Assembly (NCBI GenBank): GCA_017405115.1
Contig: JAFRBA010000114.1
Location: 30,315-94,314, forward strand
Direction of reading: 5' to 3'
Length of the DNA: 64,000 bases
Source of the DNA: Kiritimatiellia bacterium
GTDB taxonomy: Bacteria; Verrucomicrobiota; Kiritimatiellia; RFP12; UBA1067
A program made the translations under genes and the position numbers. The notes below the pieces were generated by a model. The model made no database searches. It had not been told where the DNA came from and saw nothing but the letters and a program-made list of their open reading frames with translations. Each line of letters opens with the position of its first letter. Within the stretch, counting starts at the first letter, position 1. Shown here one piece after another: positions 25,450 to 35,686 of this stretch.

Positions 25450-27765
25450 ATGAAAACTCAGCTTTTGTTCGCCGCCACGATCTTGGCGGGAGGGTCGCTG
25501 TTCGCGGCTGGCAGAACCCCGGCCGTGACGCCGTTCGCCGACGGCGAGCGCGTCACCTTCCTCGGCGACTCCATAACGCACGGCGGGCTCTACCACGTGA
25601 ACCTGCAGCTGTTCTGGGACCTGCGATTCCCCGGCAGCGGCACGCGCCTGATGAACTGCGGCGTGAGCGGCGGCACCGCGGGCGGCGGCGCCGAGCGATG
25701 GAAACACGACGTGCTTCCGCAACGGGCCGACCGCGTGTTTGTGATGTTCGGCATGAACGACGTCGGGCACGGCAACTACGCGGACGTCCGCTTGAAGTAC
25801 GACGTCATGCCGCAGTACATGGGCACGGAGTTAACGATGTTCCAGCCCGTGAAGAAGGTAGACGAAAAGACGGCGGCAAGGCGCAAGGCGAGCCTTGACG
25901 CGTACCGCGGGAACATGGCGAAAATCGCGGACGAAGTGCAGTCTGCCGGGAAAAAACTAGTCGTGATTACGCCGACCCCATACGACGAATACGGCGACAT
26001 CTACACGCCGCCTCGTCGCATGGGATGCAACTCGCAGGGTCTGGCGGCGCTCTCCGCGGCATGCCGCGAACTCGCCGCAGAGCGCAAGGCCGAGCTGCTG
26101 GAGCTTTACACTCCACTTACGGAATTCATCCGGCCCCAGCGCGACTACGCGTTCTGCCGGACGTCCGACCGCGTCCACCCCACGCCAGATGGGCACATCA
26201 TAATGACGGCGCTTATGCTGGAGGCGATGGGCGTTTCGCCTGTCGTGGCGAAGGTGGAAATGGACGCCGACGGGCGCGTCGGCGGAACCGTCCGCGCGAA
26301 GGTGTCGGACGTGAAGACCTCGCCTCGCAACCTCTCGTTCCGCTACGCGCCGGCGTCTCTGCCGTTCCCGACGCCCGACGACTACCGCAAGGCCGACGCG
26401 GTGTATCCGGTGTCGGAGAAGATGAACATGGAGATCCTCAGGGTCGCGGGGCTGCCCTCGGGCGAGTACGACCTTCTCGCCGACGGCAAGGCGATCGGCT
26501 CGTTCTCGTCCGGGCAGTTCGCGGAAGGGGTAAACCTCGCTCTGCTGCCCACGCCCGGGGCGAATCTCGCGATGGACGCCTGGAAGATCTCCCGCGAGCT
26601 CGTCTCGGTGCAGTCGCGCCAGCGCACGCTCGTCCTCGTCGAGGCGATTGCGGTGGGGCGGGGCGCGAAGCCCGGCGACTACGCCGACGTCTGCGCCAAG
26701 ATGGACGCGTTCGTGCAGAAGCAGAAGAAGGACGGAAGGTCCACTGCCGGTTACTATTCCGGCCAGCTGGCGTCCTACCGCCGCGACATGCCGCAGGTCG
26801 ACAAGCTGCGCGCCCAGGAGGACGACGTGCGCCGCAGGCTTGCGGAGGCGGCGGCGAAGAAGGCGGCGTACGCGCTGGCGATTCGCCCGGCCGCCGACCC
26901 CAAGAACAGAGCCGGCAAGGACAAGATAGCGGTCTGGGGCTACGTCCTCGACAAGACTCCGACGGCTTGCCCGTTCATGCACGGAAAGACCGAGTTCTCG
27001 CTCGAGCGCGCCGCACGCGAATTCGGCGCGGGCACGGCGATGTACATGAACTCCCTGTTCAACCGCGACTACATTCTCAAGAACTTCACGTACTGGGACC
27101 ACGAGTGCTTCGAGAACTGCATCGACAACCGCCTGACAGACGTGCAGCTGGACAAGCTTCGCGACATGCCGGAGATTTGGTGCGCGACGACGCATGGCAA
27201 GAGGCTCGAGTCCGCCGTGCAGATAGCAATGATGTCGCTGAAGCACCCCAACATCGTCGGCGTGAACTTCGACGACTTCGGCATGGCCTCTGCGGATGAG
27301 GAGACGGTGCACAAGGTTCGCGCGATAATGACGGCGATGCACGCGATCAACCCGAAACTCAAGCTCTCGGTCGTGTCGTATGCCAAGGACTCCAACGGAA
27401 CGAACATCGACCTTACGCCGTTTCGCGGGCAGATCGACCACGTGTCGCGCTGGAAATGGGTGACCGACACGAACTACTGGCACCACCTCCGCGCGGACAT
27501 AGCCGAGCTGCGCCGTGAGGTGGGTCCGAAGGCGAAGATCGTCCAGGGCCTGTACTTCCACGACTTCTCCAAATCCATCGAGAAGGGCATGGACCCGCTG
27601 CCGCTCGACTACCTGAAGCTCAGCGTCTCGACGGCGCTGGACGCCGTCGCGGACGGAACGCTCGACGGCGTGATCCTGCCGCAGGTCGCGTGGTATTCTG
27701 CGCCTTCGCACCGCGAGCACTACGAATGGCTCCGCGAGAAGATACGCGAATTCCTAAAGGAATGA
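25450..27765 (+). CDS. Secreted SGNH/GDSL hydrolase fused to a TIM-barrel-like domain
   Basis: A 771-residue exported protein (signal peptide MKTQLLFAATILAGGSLFAAG). Residues 28-260 are an SGNH/GDSL esterase: block I FLGDSITHG near 38, block III FGMNDVGHG near 101, and the catalytic Asp/His block SDRVHPTPDGH near 239. Residues 260-460 are a linker and helical region. Residues 490-771 look like a TIM barrel (VWGYVLDKTP; IVGVNFDDFGM; LKLSVVSYAKD; ILPQVAWYS) without a family I can name. SGNH enzymes of such clusters often remove acetyl groups from glycans; with the C-terminal barrel this may be a deacetylase plus glycosidase. That pairing is inference. Confidence 0.8.
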   Translation: MKTQLLFAATILAGGSLFAAGRTPAVTPFADGERVTFLGDSITHGGLYHVNLQLFWDLRFPGSGTRLMNCGVSGGTAGGGAERWKHDVLPQRADRVFVMFGMNDVGHGNYADVRLKYDVMPQYMGTELTMFQPVKKVDEKTAARRKASLDAYRGNMAKIADEVQSAGKKLVVITPTPYDEYGDIYTPPRRMGCNSQGLAALSAACRELAAERKAELLELYTPLTEFIRPQRDYAFCRTSDRVHPTPDGHIIMTALMLEAMGVSPVVAKVEMDADGRVGGTVRAKVSDVKTSPRNLSFRYAPASLPFPTPDDYRKADAVYPVSEKMNMEILRVAGLPSGEYDLLADGKAIGSFSSGQFAEGVNLALLPTPGANLAMDAWKISRELVSVQSRQRTLVLVEAIAVGRGAKPGDYADVCAKMDAFVQKQKKDGRSTAGYYSGQLASYRRDMPQVDKLRAQEDDVRRRLAEAAAKKAAYALAIRPAADPKNRAGKDKIAVWGYVLDKTPTACPFMHGKTEFSLERAAREFGAGTAMYMNSLFNRDYILKNFTYWDHECFENCIDNRLTDVQLDKLRDMPEIWCATTHGKRLESAVQIAMMSLKHPNIVGVNFDDFGMASADEETVHKVRAIMTAMHAINPKLKLSVVSYAKDSNGTNIDLTPFRGQIDHVSRWKWVTDTNYWHHLRADIAELRREVGPKAKIVQGLYFHDFSKSIEKGMDPLPLDYLKLSVSTALDAVADGTLDGVILPQVAWYSAPSHREHYEWLREKIREFLKE

Positions 27766-27817
27766 GCGGTGGCGCCGGATTCGAGACTTTCATTGGACAA
27801 GTAGGGAAGATCGCAAC

Positions 27818-30800
27818 ATGAAGCGAAGAAACATTCTTGCGCCTTTCGCCCTCGTTGCCGCATGTGCGGCGATGGCTGGCGAAATTGAAGACCGGTTCGT
27901 CTACATCGGATGCAACATCGGCGACAAGGCCCATGTCGACCGGGCGATCGACGTGGTCCGGCGCGCGTCGAAGCAGGGGTTCAACGGCCTGGTCGTCCAG
28001 GGCGACATCCAGTATGCATGGCTGGCGCCGGAGCGCGACCTTGCGAATCTCGCCCGTCTAAAGTCCGCATGCGACAAGGCCGGAATGGATCTCATACCGG
28101 CGATCTGGTCGATCGGCTACGGAACGATGCTGTGGGCGAATCCGAACCTCGCCGCCGGCCTGCCGGTCTTCGACGTTCCGTATGAAGTGTCGCCTGATGG
28201 ATCGAAGGCGGTGTTTTGCCCTTCGCCTAACGCAATCGTATCCAACGGGGACTTCGAGGACGTCGTTCCTGTCAAGGGCGGCAAGGGGTTCAAGGTGCAG
28301 GGCTGGTTTGTCGACACCCCAGGCGAAATATGTTTCGTCGACAAGGAGGTGAAGGCGTCAGGAAGGCAGTCGCTAAGATTCGAGCTTTCGGCATCTGGCA
28401 AGCGCGAGTGCCCTCAGGCGCGTGCGTTTCGCACGATAAAGGTCAAGCCGAACCATCGCTACCGCGTGACGGCCAGGCTAAGGACCGAGGGGCTGGACAC
28501 CACGTATGGCTTCCAGATCGTGGTGTACACCAGGCCCGGGAAGGGCGAGACCACGGGGATGACGCGCCAGCTCACCTCCAATCGCCCGCGCATCAAGCCC
28601 ACGAACGACTGGACGGACATGACGGCGGAAATATCGACATTGGGCTACACCGAGTTGGACGTCTTTTTAGGGTCGTGGCAGGCGCGCGCGGGGCGCTTCT
28701 GGCTGGACGACGTGAAGATCGTTGAACTGGGCGTGGACAAGATTCTGCGCCGTCCGGGATGTCCGCTGACGGTGCGTGACGCGGCGACTGGCAAGGCGTA
28801 CGTGGAAGGGCGCGATTTCGCGAAGGTGCCGCCGCTCAAGAAGGGGCAGGAGGCGCTTCCCCGCGAGAACGGGGCGCTCGTGTTCTCCATTCCGGCTGGA
28901 AGCAGGATGAAGCCCGGCACGAGGCTTCTCGTCTCGGGCTATGCGTCACACAAGATGAAGTCCGATTCGCAGATATCGGTCTGCATGAGCGAGCCGGAGC
29001 TGTACGAGCTATTCGAAAAGTCCGCCGCAGCCATCGAGGCGGCGATCCATCCGCGCAAGTGGTTCCTGCCGCTCGACGAGATACGCGCTGGCGGGACGTG
29101 CGCCGCATGCATGGCGCGCAAGGTCGACATGGCGCGCATCTTCGCCGACTGCGTGACGAAGATGCGCGCGGCGATAAAACGCGTTTCGCCGGACGCCACG
29201 ATCTACATGTGGGGCGACAACCTTCTCAACAAAAAGCCCGACAGCATGTGCCGAGAATCGTTTGACGGGTGCATCGACCTCGTGCCGAAGGACCTCGTCG
29301 TGATGCACTGGGGCGGCGCACCCGCCAAGACGCTGAAGTTTCTGCATGGCAAGGGCTTCAATACGGCACGCTCGTTCGACGTCGGCCTTGGATGGAAGTC
29401 CGGCGAGGCCGCTCCGCCGTCTCTGACGAACAACTACCGCATCGCCCGCGAAGCGCCGGGCTGCCGTGGCTTCATGTACACCACCTGGTATCGGGACTAT
29501 TCCCAGGACAAGCTGGAGGCGTTCGGCCGGCTGTGGAGGGACTGCGGCTCCGAGACCGCCGGCGACTTGCCGGTTGAAGGGGAGTTCGCCTTCAGAAAGC
29601 GTCTGGAAGAGGTGCATGAACCCGGCTTGCGCGACATGTCGCTCAAGCCGGCGACCGACGAGTTCGAATTGAAGGACGGTTTGGAGATCGCGCTGGACGG
29701 CGAACGGACTTTGTACATGCGCCGTGCGATGGCGGACTTCGCGGACTTCATGAAGACGTCCATGGGCGTGACCGCCGCCGTGAAGGAAGCCGGCTGCGCC
29801 AGTTCAGGCGTCCAGATCCACACGGGCGGCGGCGGGAAGGGGTACGAAGTCGCCGTCAACGCGGGCGGCGTGTCCATACGCGCGAAGGACGATCGCCAGG
29901 CGGCGCAGGCGCTGTACCATCTTGAAGACCTGATGGGGCTCCGCCGCGCGCCGTTCCTGAAGTTCGGGGCGGAGCGTCGCGCTCCGCTCTTCTCGCCGCG
30001 CATGGTCCATTCAGGCTGGGGATGCGATCAGTATCCCGATTCCTATCTGATGAAGTTGCAGCACTCCGGCTTCGACACCGTGTTGCTGTTCATGGAGAAG
30101 GCCGGCGTCGCCTCGTGCAACACGCACAACGGCGACGGCCTGAAGCTGGACGCCACGGCGTTCATCCGCCGCATGAGGGACTTCGGGTTCGACACGTACG
30201 TCTACAGCCAGGCGACGGGCTTCAAGCATCCGTCCGACCCCGACGCGCCGCAGTTCTTCGACGACCTTTACGGCGGGATCTCCAAGGACTGCCGCGGCGC
30301 GAGGGGATACATACTCGTCGACGAGAAATGCCATTTCCCGTCGAAGGACCCGCGCGTATGCAAGTGGGACCCGAAGACGCGCCGCAAGGTCGATCCCACC
30401 GATCTGCGTCCATATCCGTCGTACTTCCCCGGCTACGACTACCTTGACTGGGTCGACATCGTGAAGCGGTCGCTTCTGCGGTACAGCCCGGAGGCGGAGA
30501 TCGTGTTCTGGACGTATGCGTTCGTCTGGGCGCCGCCCGAGCCGTGCCGCGAATTCATACGGAAGCTGCCGAAGGACATGCCGGTGATGGCGACGTTCGA
30601 GTCCGGCCTGGAGCACACGAAGAGGAACGGGCTTGAATCGCGCGTCGAGGACTACTCCATCGCCGCCGTGGGGCCCGGCGACTTCTTCCGCAGGCAGGCG
30701 GGCGAGGCGTGCGCCAGCGGCCACAAGGTGTACACGATGGCGAACTGCGCGGGGCTTGCGTGGGACTTCGGGACCATTCCGTACAATCCGTGTCCGTACC

Positions 30801-31618
30801 AGTGGCGGCGGCGCTGGGATGCGGTCAAGGCCGCGCAGCGCGACTGGAACGTGCGCGGCGTGATGGAGTGCCACCACTACGGCGTGTGGCCGAGCTTCAT
30901 CACCGAGCTCGAGAAGGAGGCGTTCACGGAAGGCGGGATGGCCTTCGACGAGCACATCCGAAAAATCGCCGCGCGCGACTTCGGCGAGGCGAACGCCGAG
31001 AAGGCCGTCGCGGCATGGCGGTTGTGGAGCGAAGCCATCGAGGACATGCCGCCGCGCGGCTTCAACCAATACGGGCCGTTCAGGATGGGGCCGGCCTATC
31101 CATTCAACGCCTTCCAGCCGGAGCTGGAGGCGAAGGACTGGTTCAATGGAAAGAAGCCGATGCACGTAAGCCCCTACTCGCGTGGAAGCTGCAAGGAGGA
31201 GTTCGACGGCAAGGAGATGAAGGAGGTGCCCGGCGAATGCATCAAGAAGGAGCTGGAGCTTTTCGAGTCCATGGCCAGGCGCTACTTCGACGGCGCGGCG
31301 GCGTTTCGCGAAATCGCGGTGTCGGCGGAAGGCCGAAGGCGCGAGAAGGCGCTGCGCATGGCGTACCTCGGCGAGTACATGGCGCGCGCTGTGACGACGG
31401 CGAAGCACGTGCGGGAGGGGACGCTTGCGGAGCGCGCTGGCGATCGCGAGAAGGCGAAGGCGCTGGCCGCGCGGGAGCATGCCAACACGAAGGCCGCAAT
31501 TGAGCTTATGAAGCGCGACTCGCGCCTTGGATGGGAGCCGACGATGGGTTATCAGGGCGGGGTCTCCGCATGCGAATGGAAGCTCCGCCGCCTCGAGCGG
31601 ATCTACGGCGTGCATTGA
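27818..31618 (+). CDS. Very large secreted multidomain protein, putative glycoside hydrolase
   Basis: A 1266-residue exported protein (signal MKRRNILAPFALVAACAAMAG). Residues 25-150 begin a barrel-like domain (GCNIGDKAHVDRAIDVVRRA, LIPAIWSIGYG). Residues 150-310 form a carbohydrate-binding-type beta-sandwich (NGDFEDVVPVKGG... ending RFWLDDVKIVEL). Residues 390-600 return to the barrel. Residues 640-715 look like the GH20/GH67 N-terminal subdomain (RQAAQALYHLEDLMGLRR). A second barrel of GH20-like type follows (SPRMVHSGWGCDQYPDSYL; YILVDEKCHF; CHHYGVW). I do not recognise a named family for the whole. The interrupted first barrel and the second catalytic-looking barrel suggest two activities in one chain. 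Confidence 0.7.
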   Translation: MKRRNILAPFALVAACAAMAGEIEDRFVYIGCNIGDKAHVDRAIDVVRRASKQGFNGLVVQGDIQYAWLAPERDLANLARLKSACDKAGMDLIPAIWSIGYGTMLWANPNLAAGLPVFDVPYEVSPDGSKAVFCPSPNAIVSNGDFEDVVPVKGGKGFKVQGWFVDTPGEICFVDKEVKASGRQSLRFELSASGKRECPQARAFRTIKVKPNHRYRVTARLRTEGLDTTYGFQIVVYTRPGKGETTGMTRQLTSNRPRIKPTNDWTDMTAEISTLGYTELDVFLGSWQARAGRFWLDDVKIVELGVDKILRRPGCPLTVRDAATGKAYVEGRDFAKVPPLKKGQEALPRENGALVFSIPAGSRMKPGTRLLVSGYASHKMKSDSQISVCMSEPELYELFEKSAAAIEAAIHPRKWFLPLDEIRAGGTCAACMARKVDMARIFADCVTKMRAAIKRVSPDATIYMWGDNLLNKKPDSMCRESFDGCIDLVPKDLVVMHWGGAPAKTLKFLHGKGFNTARSFDVGLGWKSGEAAPPSLTNNYRIAREAPGCRGFMYTTWYRDYSQDKLEAFGRLWRDCGSETAGDLPVEGEFAFRKRLEEVHEPGLRDMSLKPATDEFELKDGLEIALDGERTLYMRRAMADFADFMKTSMGVTAAVKEAGCASSGVQIHTGGGGKGYEVAVNAGGVSIRAKDDRQAAQALYHLEDLMGLRRAPFLKFGAERRAPLFSPRMVHSGWGCDQYPDSYLMKLQHSGFDTVLLFMEKAGVASCNTHNGDGLKLDATAFIRRMRDFGFDTYVYSQATGFKHPSDPDAPQFFDDLYGGISKDCRGARGYILVDEKCHFPSKDPRVCKWDPKTRRKVDPTDLRPYPSYFPGYDYLDWVDIVKRSLLRYSPEAEIVFWTYAFVWAPPEPCREFIRKLPKDMPVMATFESGLEHTKRNGLESRVEDYSIAAVGPGDFFRRQAGEACASGHKVYTMANCAGLAWDFGTIPYNPCPYQWRRRWDAVKAAQRDWNVRGVMECHHYGVWPSFITELEKEAFTEGGMAFDEHIRKIAARDFGEANAEKAVAAWRLWSEAIEDMPPRGFNQYGPFRMGPAYPFNAFQPELEAKDWFNGKKPMHVSPYSRGSCKEEFDGKEMKEVPGECIKKELELFESMARRYFDGAAAFREIAVSAEGRRREKALRMAYLGEYMARAVTTAKHVREGTLAERAGDREKAKALAAREHANTKAAIELMKRDSRLGWEPTMGYQGGVSACEWKLRRLERIYGVH

Positions 31619-31657
31619 TGGCTAAGCGGGCCCGCAAATATGATGAAATAAAGGCAA

Positions 31658-33946
31658 ATGAAACTCAACGGCAGAAAAGGCCTTTTAACTGGCATTGACG
31701 CGGCGCTGTTCGCCATTTGCGCGCTTGCGGCGGCTGCCGCAGACATCTCGCTCGAAAATCAAGACTTCCGTCTTGTGCTCGGCGACGACGCGTGCGCGAA
31801 GTCTCTCGTCGTGAAGGCGACCGGGGAGGAGTGCGTCGACGCGTCCTGCAAATTGCCGTTTCTCTCGGTAACGCAGGACCGCCCGTTCGACAACGAGTTG
31901 AAGCTCATCCACCCGAACAAGCGAGTCGTATACCCTGCGACGACGCTTCGCCGCGAGGGCGACATGCTTTTGTTCGGATTCGACCACGGCATGTACGAGG
32001 CGGTTGTGCGGGCCAGGATCGCGCGCGGATACGTCCTGTTCACGCTTGACGATTTCCGCGAGAATCGAAAGGGGTCGTATTCTTATCTGAGGATGGACGT
32101 CCCCCAGGCGTCGTCGTGCCGGTTCGTGCAGATTCCGGTGCGAGACAGGAAGAACTTCGGGAACTGGCTCAACGCCTGCTGGGACGATAGGGCCGCAGTC
32201 TGCGTCGCCGGCGCTTCGCCGCATCCCGACATCGACCACGAGAACCTGCCGGGCGTGAAGGCGCTCTACGCCGACGCGATTGCGGGCATAAGGCTGCGCA
32301 ACGCTTCCGCCGCTGTCTTCGCCGCGCCGGGGCAGGAGGCCTTCATGGATGCAATGGACTCCTTCGAGGTCGATCTCGGGCTTCCTCGCGGCGTGAAGAG
32401 CCGTCGTTCCGAGATGGTCGCCGAGCCGATATTCCATCTTTATTGGGACTTTGCCCCGTCTCAGGTGGACGAGGCGGTGAAGTACGCGAAGAAAGGAGGG
32501 TTCCGTCTTGTCACGCTTGCCGACGGGATGATTTTCAAGACGGCGCCGAGCTGGGGGTTGTGCGGCGACTACGACTGGCGCGACGACTTGCCGAACGGGG
32601 AGGCCGACCTTCGCAGAATTCTTTCGAAGTTCCACGCCGCCGGAATCAAGGTCGGCTTCCACACGCTCCATTCGCATATCGGGCTCGAGAGTCGCTATGT
32701 GACGCCCGTGGCGGATCCGCGCCTTAACAAGACCCGCAGGTTCACGCTCTCCGCGCCGCTGGGGGCGGACACCAACGTGACCGAGGTAGCAGTGTTCGAG
32801 CCTACGGACGACGTGCCCAGGTACAAGCCATGCCGCATATTGCAGTTCGGCGGCGAGCTCCTTTCGTACGAAAGCTGCAGCGCCGAGCCGCCATATAGGT
32901 TCTTCGGCGTCCGCCGAGGCGCGCATGGCACGCGCGTGACGGCCCATGCCCGCGGCGAAGTCGGCGGCATACTGGACGTCAGCGAATACGGGCGTCCCAA
33001 CAGCTGCTACCTGGACCAGAACACCGACCTGCAGGACGAGGTGGCCGCCAAGCTGGCGCGGGCGTACAACTGCGGGTTCGACTACGTGTACATGGACGGT
33101 TCGGAGGGCGTGAACCGCCCGTTCAACTACCATGTCGCAAACGCGCAGTACCGCTACTGGAAGCTGCTCAAGCCGGAGCCGCTGTTCGGCGAGGCGGCGG
33201 CAAAGACGCATTTCGGCTGGCACATGCTCGCAGGCGCCAATGCGTTCGACACTTTCCCGCCGGAGATATTCAAGCGCAACCTCCGTGCCTATCCGTTCAA
33301 GCAGGCGCCGGTCACGCGGCAGGACATGACGCGCGTGGATTTCGGGTGGTGGAGTTTCTGGCCGCCCGTGAAGAACAAGAACGGCGAGGGGTGGGAGACT
33401 CTTGGAACGCAGGCCGACCTCTGGGAGTACGGCGTGTCCGTCGCGACGGCGTGGAACTGCGCGGCGTCCATATTGATGCAGCTCGACGCGCTGGAGAAGC
33501 ATCCTCGCACCGACGACATACTCGCGACCATGCGCAGCTGGGCCGAAGTGCGCCGCAAGGGGCTCTTCAGGGAGGAGTGGCGCGAGGAGCTCAAGAACCA
33601 TTCGCGCGAGCACCACCTCATAGTCGACGCAGACGGCAAGTACGACCTCGTGCGCTACGACCAGATATTCGCCGGCGAGTCCGCCCGTCCGGTCCGTGCG
33701 TTCTTCTTCGAGAAAGGCGGATACGGTTGGGTCGTGTACTGGCATTGCACCGGCGAGTGCCGGCTCTGGCTCCCGCTGTCCAAGGACGACATAGGGCTTT
33801 TCGACGAATTCGCCGGGAACCCGGTGCCTGTGGAGGCGGCGGAGGGCGGTGTCCTCGTTCCTGCGGGGAACAGGCTCTACATCAAGTCGCGGCTTGGCCG
33901 CGAAGCGCTGGAGCGTGCCTTCTCGCGGTGCCGAACCTGCAATTGA
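31658..33946 (+). CDS. Secreted TIM-barrel glycosidase-like protein, family uncertain
   Basis: A 762-residue protein with an N-terminal hydrophobic export segment (DAALFAICALAAAAADI). Residues 30-260 are a beta-sandwich like the N-terminal domain of GH31/GH36/GH97-type enzymes. Residues 265-640 look like a barrel with candidate acidic residues in FDYVYMDGSEGVN near 478 and FHLYWDFAPSQVDEAV near 265. A beta-sandwich with GYGWVVYWHCTGECRLWLP closes the chain. The architecture recalls alpha-galactosidase-like enzymes, but no family signature is certain. It starts 39 bp after the 1266-residue gene's stop and is the last member of the plus-strand secreted cluster. Confidence 0.68.
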   Translation: MKLNGRKGLLTGIDAALFAICALAAAAADISLENQDFRLVLGDDACAKSLVVKATGEECVDASCKLPFLSVTQDRPFDNELKLIHPNKRVVYPATTLRREGDMLLFGFDHGMYEAVVRARIARGYVLFTLDDFRENRKGSYSYLRMDVPQASSCRFVQIPVRDRKNFGNWLNACWDDRAAVCVAGASPHPDIDHENLPGVKALYADAIAGIRLRNASAAVFAAPGQEAFMDAMDSFEVDLGLPRGVKSRRSEMVAEPIFHLYWDFAPSQVDEAVKYAKKGGFRLVTLADGMIFKTAPSWGLCGDYDWRDDLPNGEADLRRILSKFHAAGIKVGFHTLHSHIGLESRYVTPVADPRLNKTRRFTLSAPLGADTNVTEVAVFEPTDDVPRYKPCRILQFGGELLSYESCSAEPPYRFFGVRRGAHGTRVTAHARGEVGGILDVSEYGRPNSCYLDQNTDLQDEVAAKLARAYNCGFDYVYMDGSEGVNRPFNYHVANAQYRYWKLLKPEPLFGEAAAKTHFGWHMLAGANAFDTFPPEIFKRNLRAYPFKQAPVTRQDMTRVDFGWWSFWPPVKNKNGEGWETLGTQADLWEYGVSVATAWNCAASILMQLDALEKHPRTDDILATMRSWAEVRRKGLFREEWREELKNHSREHHLIVDADGKYDLVRYDQIFAGESARPVRAFFFEKGGYGWVVYWHCTGECRLWLPLSKDDIGLFDEFAGNPVPVEAAEGGVLVPAGNRLYIKSRLGREALERAFSRCRTCN

Positions 33947-33980
33947 CCTCCAACACTCTTCCGCTCCTCCACTCTTCCCC

Positions 33981-34012
33981 ACCATTCCACTTTTCCACCA
34001 TTCCACTTTTCC
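33981..34012. repeat. Tandem 16-bp repeat between the glycosidase and glyS genes
   Basis: ACCATTCCACTTTTCC occurs twice in direct succession (33981-33996, 33997-34012) inside a pyrimidine-rich stretch, followed by a partial third copy. The complement of the same unit occurs at 37105-37122. Confidence 0.85.
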
Positions 34013-34057
34013 ACTTCCAGAATTGCGCCTGGGCTTTGCCCGCAGGGCCGTTTTTGC

Positions 34058-34063
34058 TATAAT
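34058..34063 (+). promoter_or_regulatory. -10 box (TATAAT) of glyS
   Basis: TATAAT 31 nt before the glyS start. The predicted leader is short and includes AAGGAG at 34080-34085. Confidence 0.6.
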
Positions 34064-34093
34064 ATGCGGCCAAATGACCAAGGAGAAGCATCA

Positions 34094-35665
34094 ATGGCTA
34101 GTTCACTCGACGCGCTGACGGCGCTCTGCAAGCGCCGCGGGTTCATATATCACTCGTCGGAGATCTACGGCGGCATGCCCGGTTTCTGGGACTACGGCCC
34201 GCTCGGCTGCGAGCTCAAGCAGAACGTGAAGCAGGCATGGTGGCAGTTCACCGTGCGCGGGCGCGATGATGTCGCCGGCCTCGACGCGACCATCATCATG
34301 CACCCGAAGATCTGGAAGGCGTCGGGCCATCTCGACACGTTCGCCGACCCGATGACGATGTGCAAGCAGTGCAAGAAGCTGATGCGCGCCGACCAGATCG
34401 ACGACATCCGCGCCGAGCTCGGCAAGAAGGCGGCCGCGGTCAACCCGGCCTATCAGCTGTCGTGCCCGCACTGCGGCGGCGAGATGACGGAGCCCAAGCC
34501 GTTCAACCTGATGTTCAAGACCGTGGTCGGCCCGATCGACGACCCGTCCAACGTGGCGTACCTCCGTCCGGAGACCGCCCAGGCGATATTCGCGCAGTTC
34601 CAGAACGTGCTCGCGACGAGCCGCCAGACGGTGCCGTTCGGCATCGCGCAGATGGGCAAGAGCTTCCGAAACGAGGTCACGCCGCGCAACTACACTTTCC
34701 GCAGCCGCGAGTTCGAGCAGATGGAGCTCGAGTTCTTCATCCGGCCGGACGAGGCCGTCGAGATACTCCACGGCCACGTGGTCACCCTTGCGGACAACCC
34801 CGACCTGGACGGCCCTGTGCAGGACGACTGGGGCTGGGAGGTCTGGCACAAGTACTGGGTCGAGCAGAGGAAGAAGTTCCTCAACGCCGTGGGCCTGCCG
34901 ACCGAGCGCTTCGTCGAGTACTGGCAGAAGCCCGACGAGCTGGCGCACTACGCCCGCGCCTGCGTCGACATCGAGTACGACTTCCCGTTCGGCCGCCAGG
35001 AGCTGGAGGGCATCGCCGCCCGCAGCGACTTCGACCTCTCGCAGCACCAGAAATGGTCGGGCGAGTCGCAGATGGTCTTCGACGACCCGCTCAAGCAGGC
35101 CGCGAAGAAGCTGGACGACGCGGCGCGCAAGGCGTTCGTCGAGAAGGTGCAGGCCGACTGGACGGCGCGCGGCAAGGACGCCGCCGCCGCCGAGAAGTTC
35201 TGCCTCGACCTCTTCGACGGCAAGTACGTGCCGCACGTGATCGAGCCGTCGGCCGGCGTCGACCGCCTTATGCTTGCCTTGCTCTGCGAGGCATACGAGG
35301 AGCAGAAGCTTACGGACGAAAAGGGCAAGGACGACGTGCGCACGGTGCTGCACTTCTCGCCGAAGGTCGCGCCGATCAAGGCGGCGATCTTCCCCCTCAT
35401 CAAGAAGGACCCCGACCAGGACAGGCTGGCGCGCGAGATCTACGACAAACTGCGCCGGAAGGTCAACGTGATGTGGGACGTCTCCGGCGCGATCGGCCGG
35501 CGCTACCGCCGCCAGGACGAGGCGGGCACGCCGTGGTGCCTAACGATCGACGCCCAGACCGTCCAGGACGGCACTTTCACCGTGCGCGAGCGCGACACAA
35601 TGGAGCAGCGGCGCATGACGTACGCCGAGTTCCTCGCCATGATGTACGAGGCGCTGGAGTTCTGA
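34094..35665 (+). CDS. glyS: Glycyl-tRNA synthetase (dimeric alpha2 type)
   Basis: Charges tRNA-Gly with glycine; cytoplasmic class II synthetase of 523 residues. The ATG at 34094 is 8 nt after AAGGAG; the open frame's earlier ATG at 34064 lies inside the promoter region. The N-terminal signature RRGFIYHSSEIYGG, the GFWDYGPLG motif, motif 2 (FRNEVTPR and FRSREFEQMELEFF) and the C-terminal anticodon-binding domain (SGAIGRRYRRQDEAGTP) are all present. Cysteine pairs CKQC and CPHC (residues 95-140) form a zinc-ribbon-like insertion seen in bacterial dimeric GlyRS. This is the type found in Archaea, eukaryotes and some bacteria rather than the alpha2beta2 form. Confidence 0.95.
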   Translation: MASSLDALTALCKRRGFIYHSSEIYGGMPGFWDYGPLGCELKQNVKQAWWQFTVRGRDDVAGLDATIIMHPKIWKASGHLDTFADPMTMCKQCKKLMRADQIDDIRAELGKKAAAVNPAYQLSCPHCGGEMTEPKPFNLMFKTVVGPIDDPSNVAYLRPETAQAIFAQFQNVLATSRQTVPFGIAQMGKSFRNEVTPRNYTFRSREFEQMELEFFIRPDEAVEILHGHVVTLADNPDLDGPVQDDWGWEVWHKYWVEQRKKFLNAVGLPTERFVEYWQKPDELAHYARACVDIEYDFPFGRQELEGIAARSDFDLSQHQKWSGESQMVFDDPLKQAAKKLDDAARKAFVEKVQADWTARGKDAAAAEKFCLDLFDGKYVPHVIEPSAGVDRLMLALLCEAYEEQKLTDEKGKDDVRTVLHFSPKVAPIKAAIFPLIKKDPDQDRLAREIYDKLRRKVNVMWDVSGAIGRRYRRQDEAGTPWCLTIDAQTVQDGTFTVRERDTMEQRRMTYAEFLAMMYEALEF

Positions 35666-35670
35666 CGGGG

Positions 35671-35680
35671 CGGGCGCCCG
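35671..35680. terminator. Short GC palindrome between convergent genes
   Basis: CGGGCGCCCG sits in the 21 bp between the convergent stops of glyS and the GH20-like gene, followed by GCGGCGCTCA as at the GH127/pyrE junction. Possible weak hairpin; no T-run. Confidence 0.3.
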
Positions 35681-35686
35681 CGGCGC

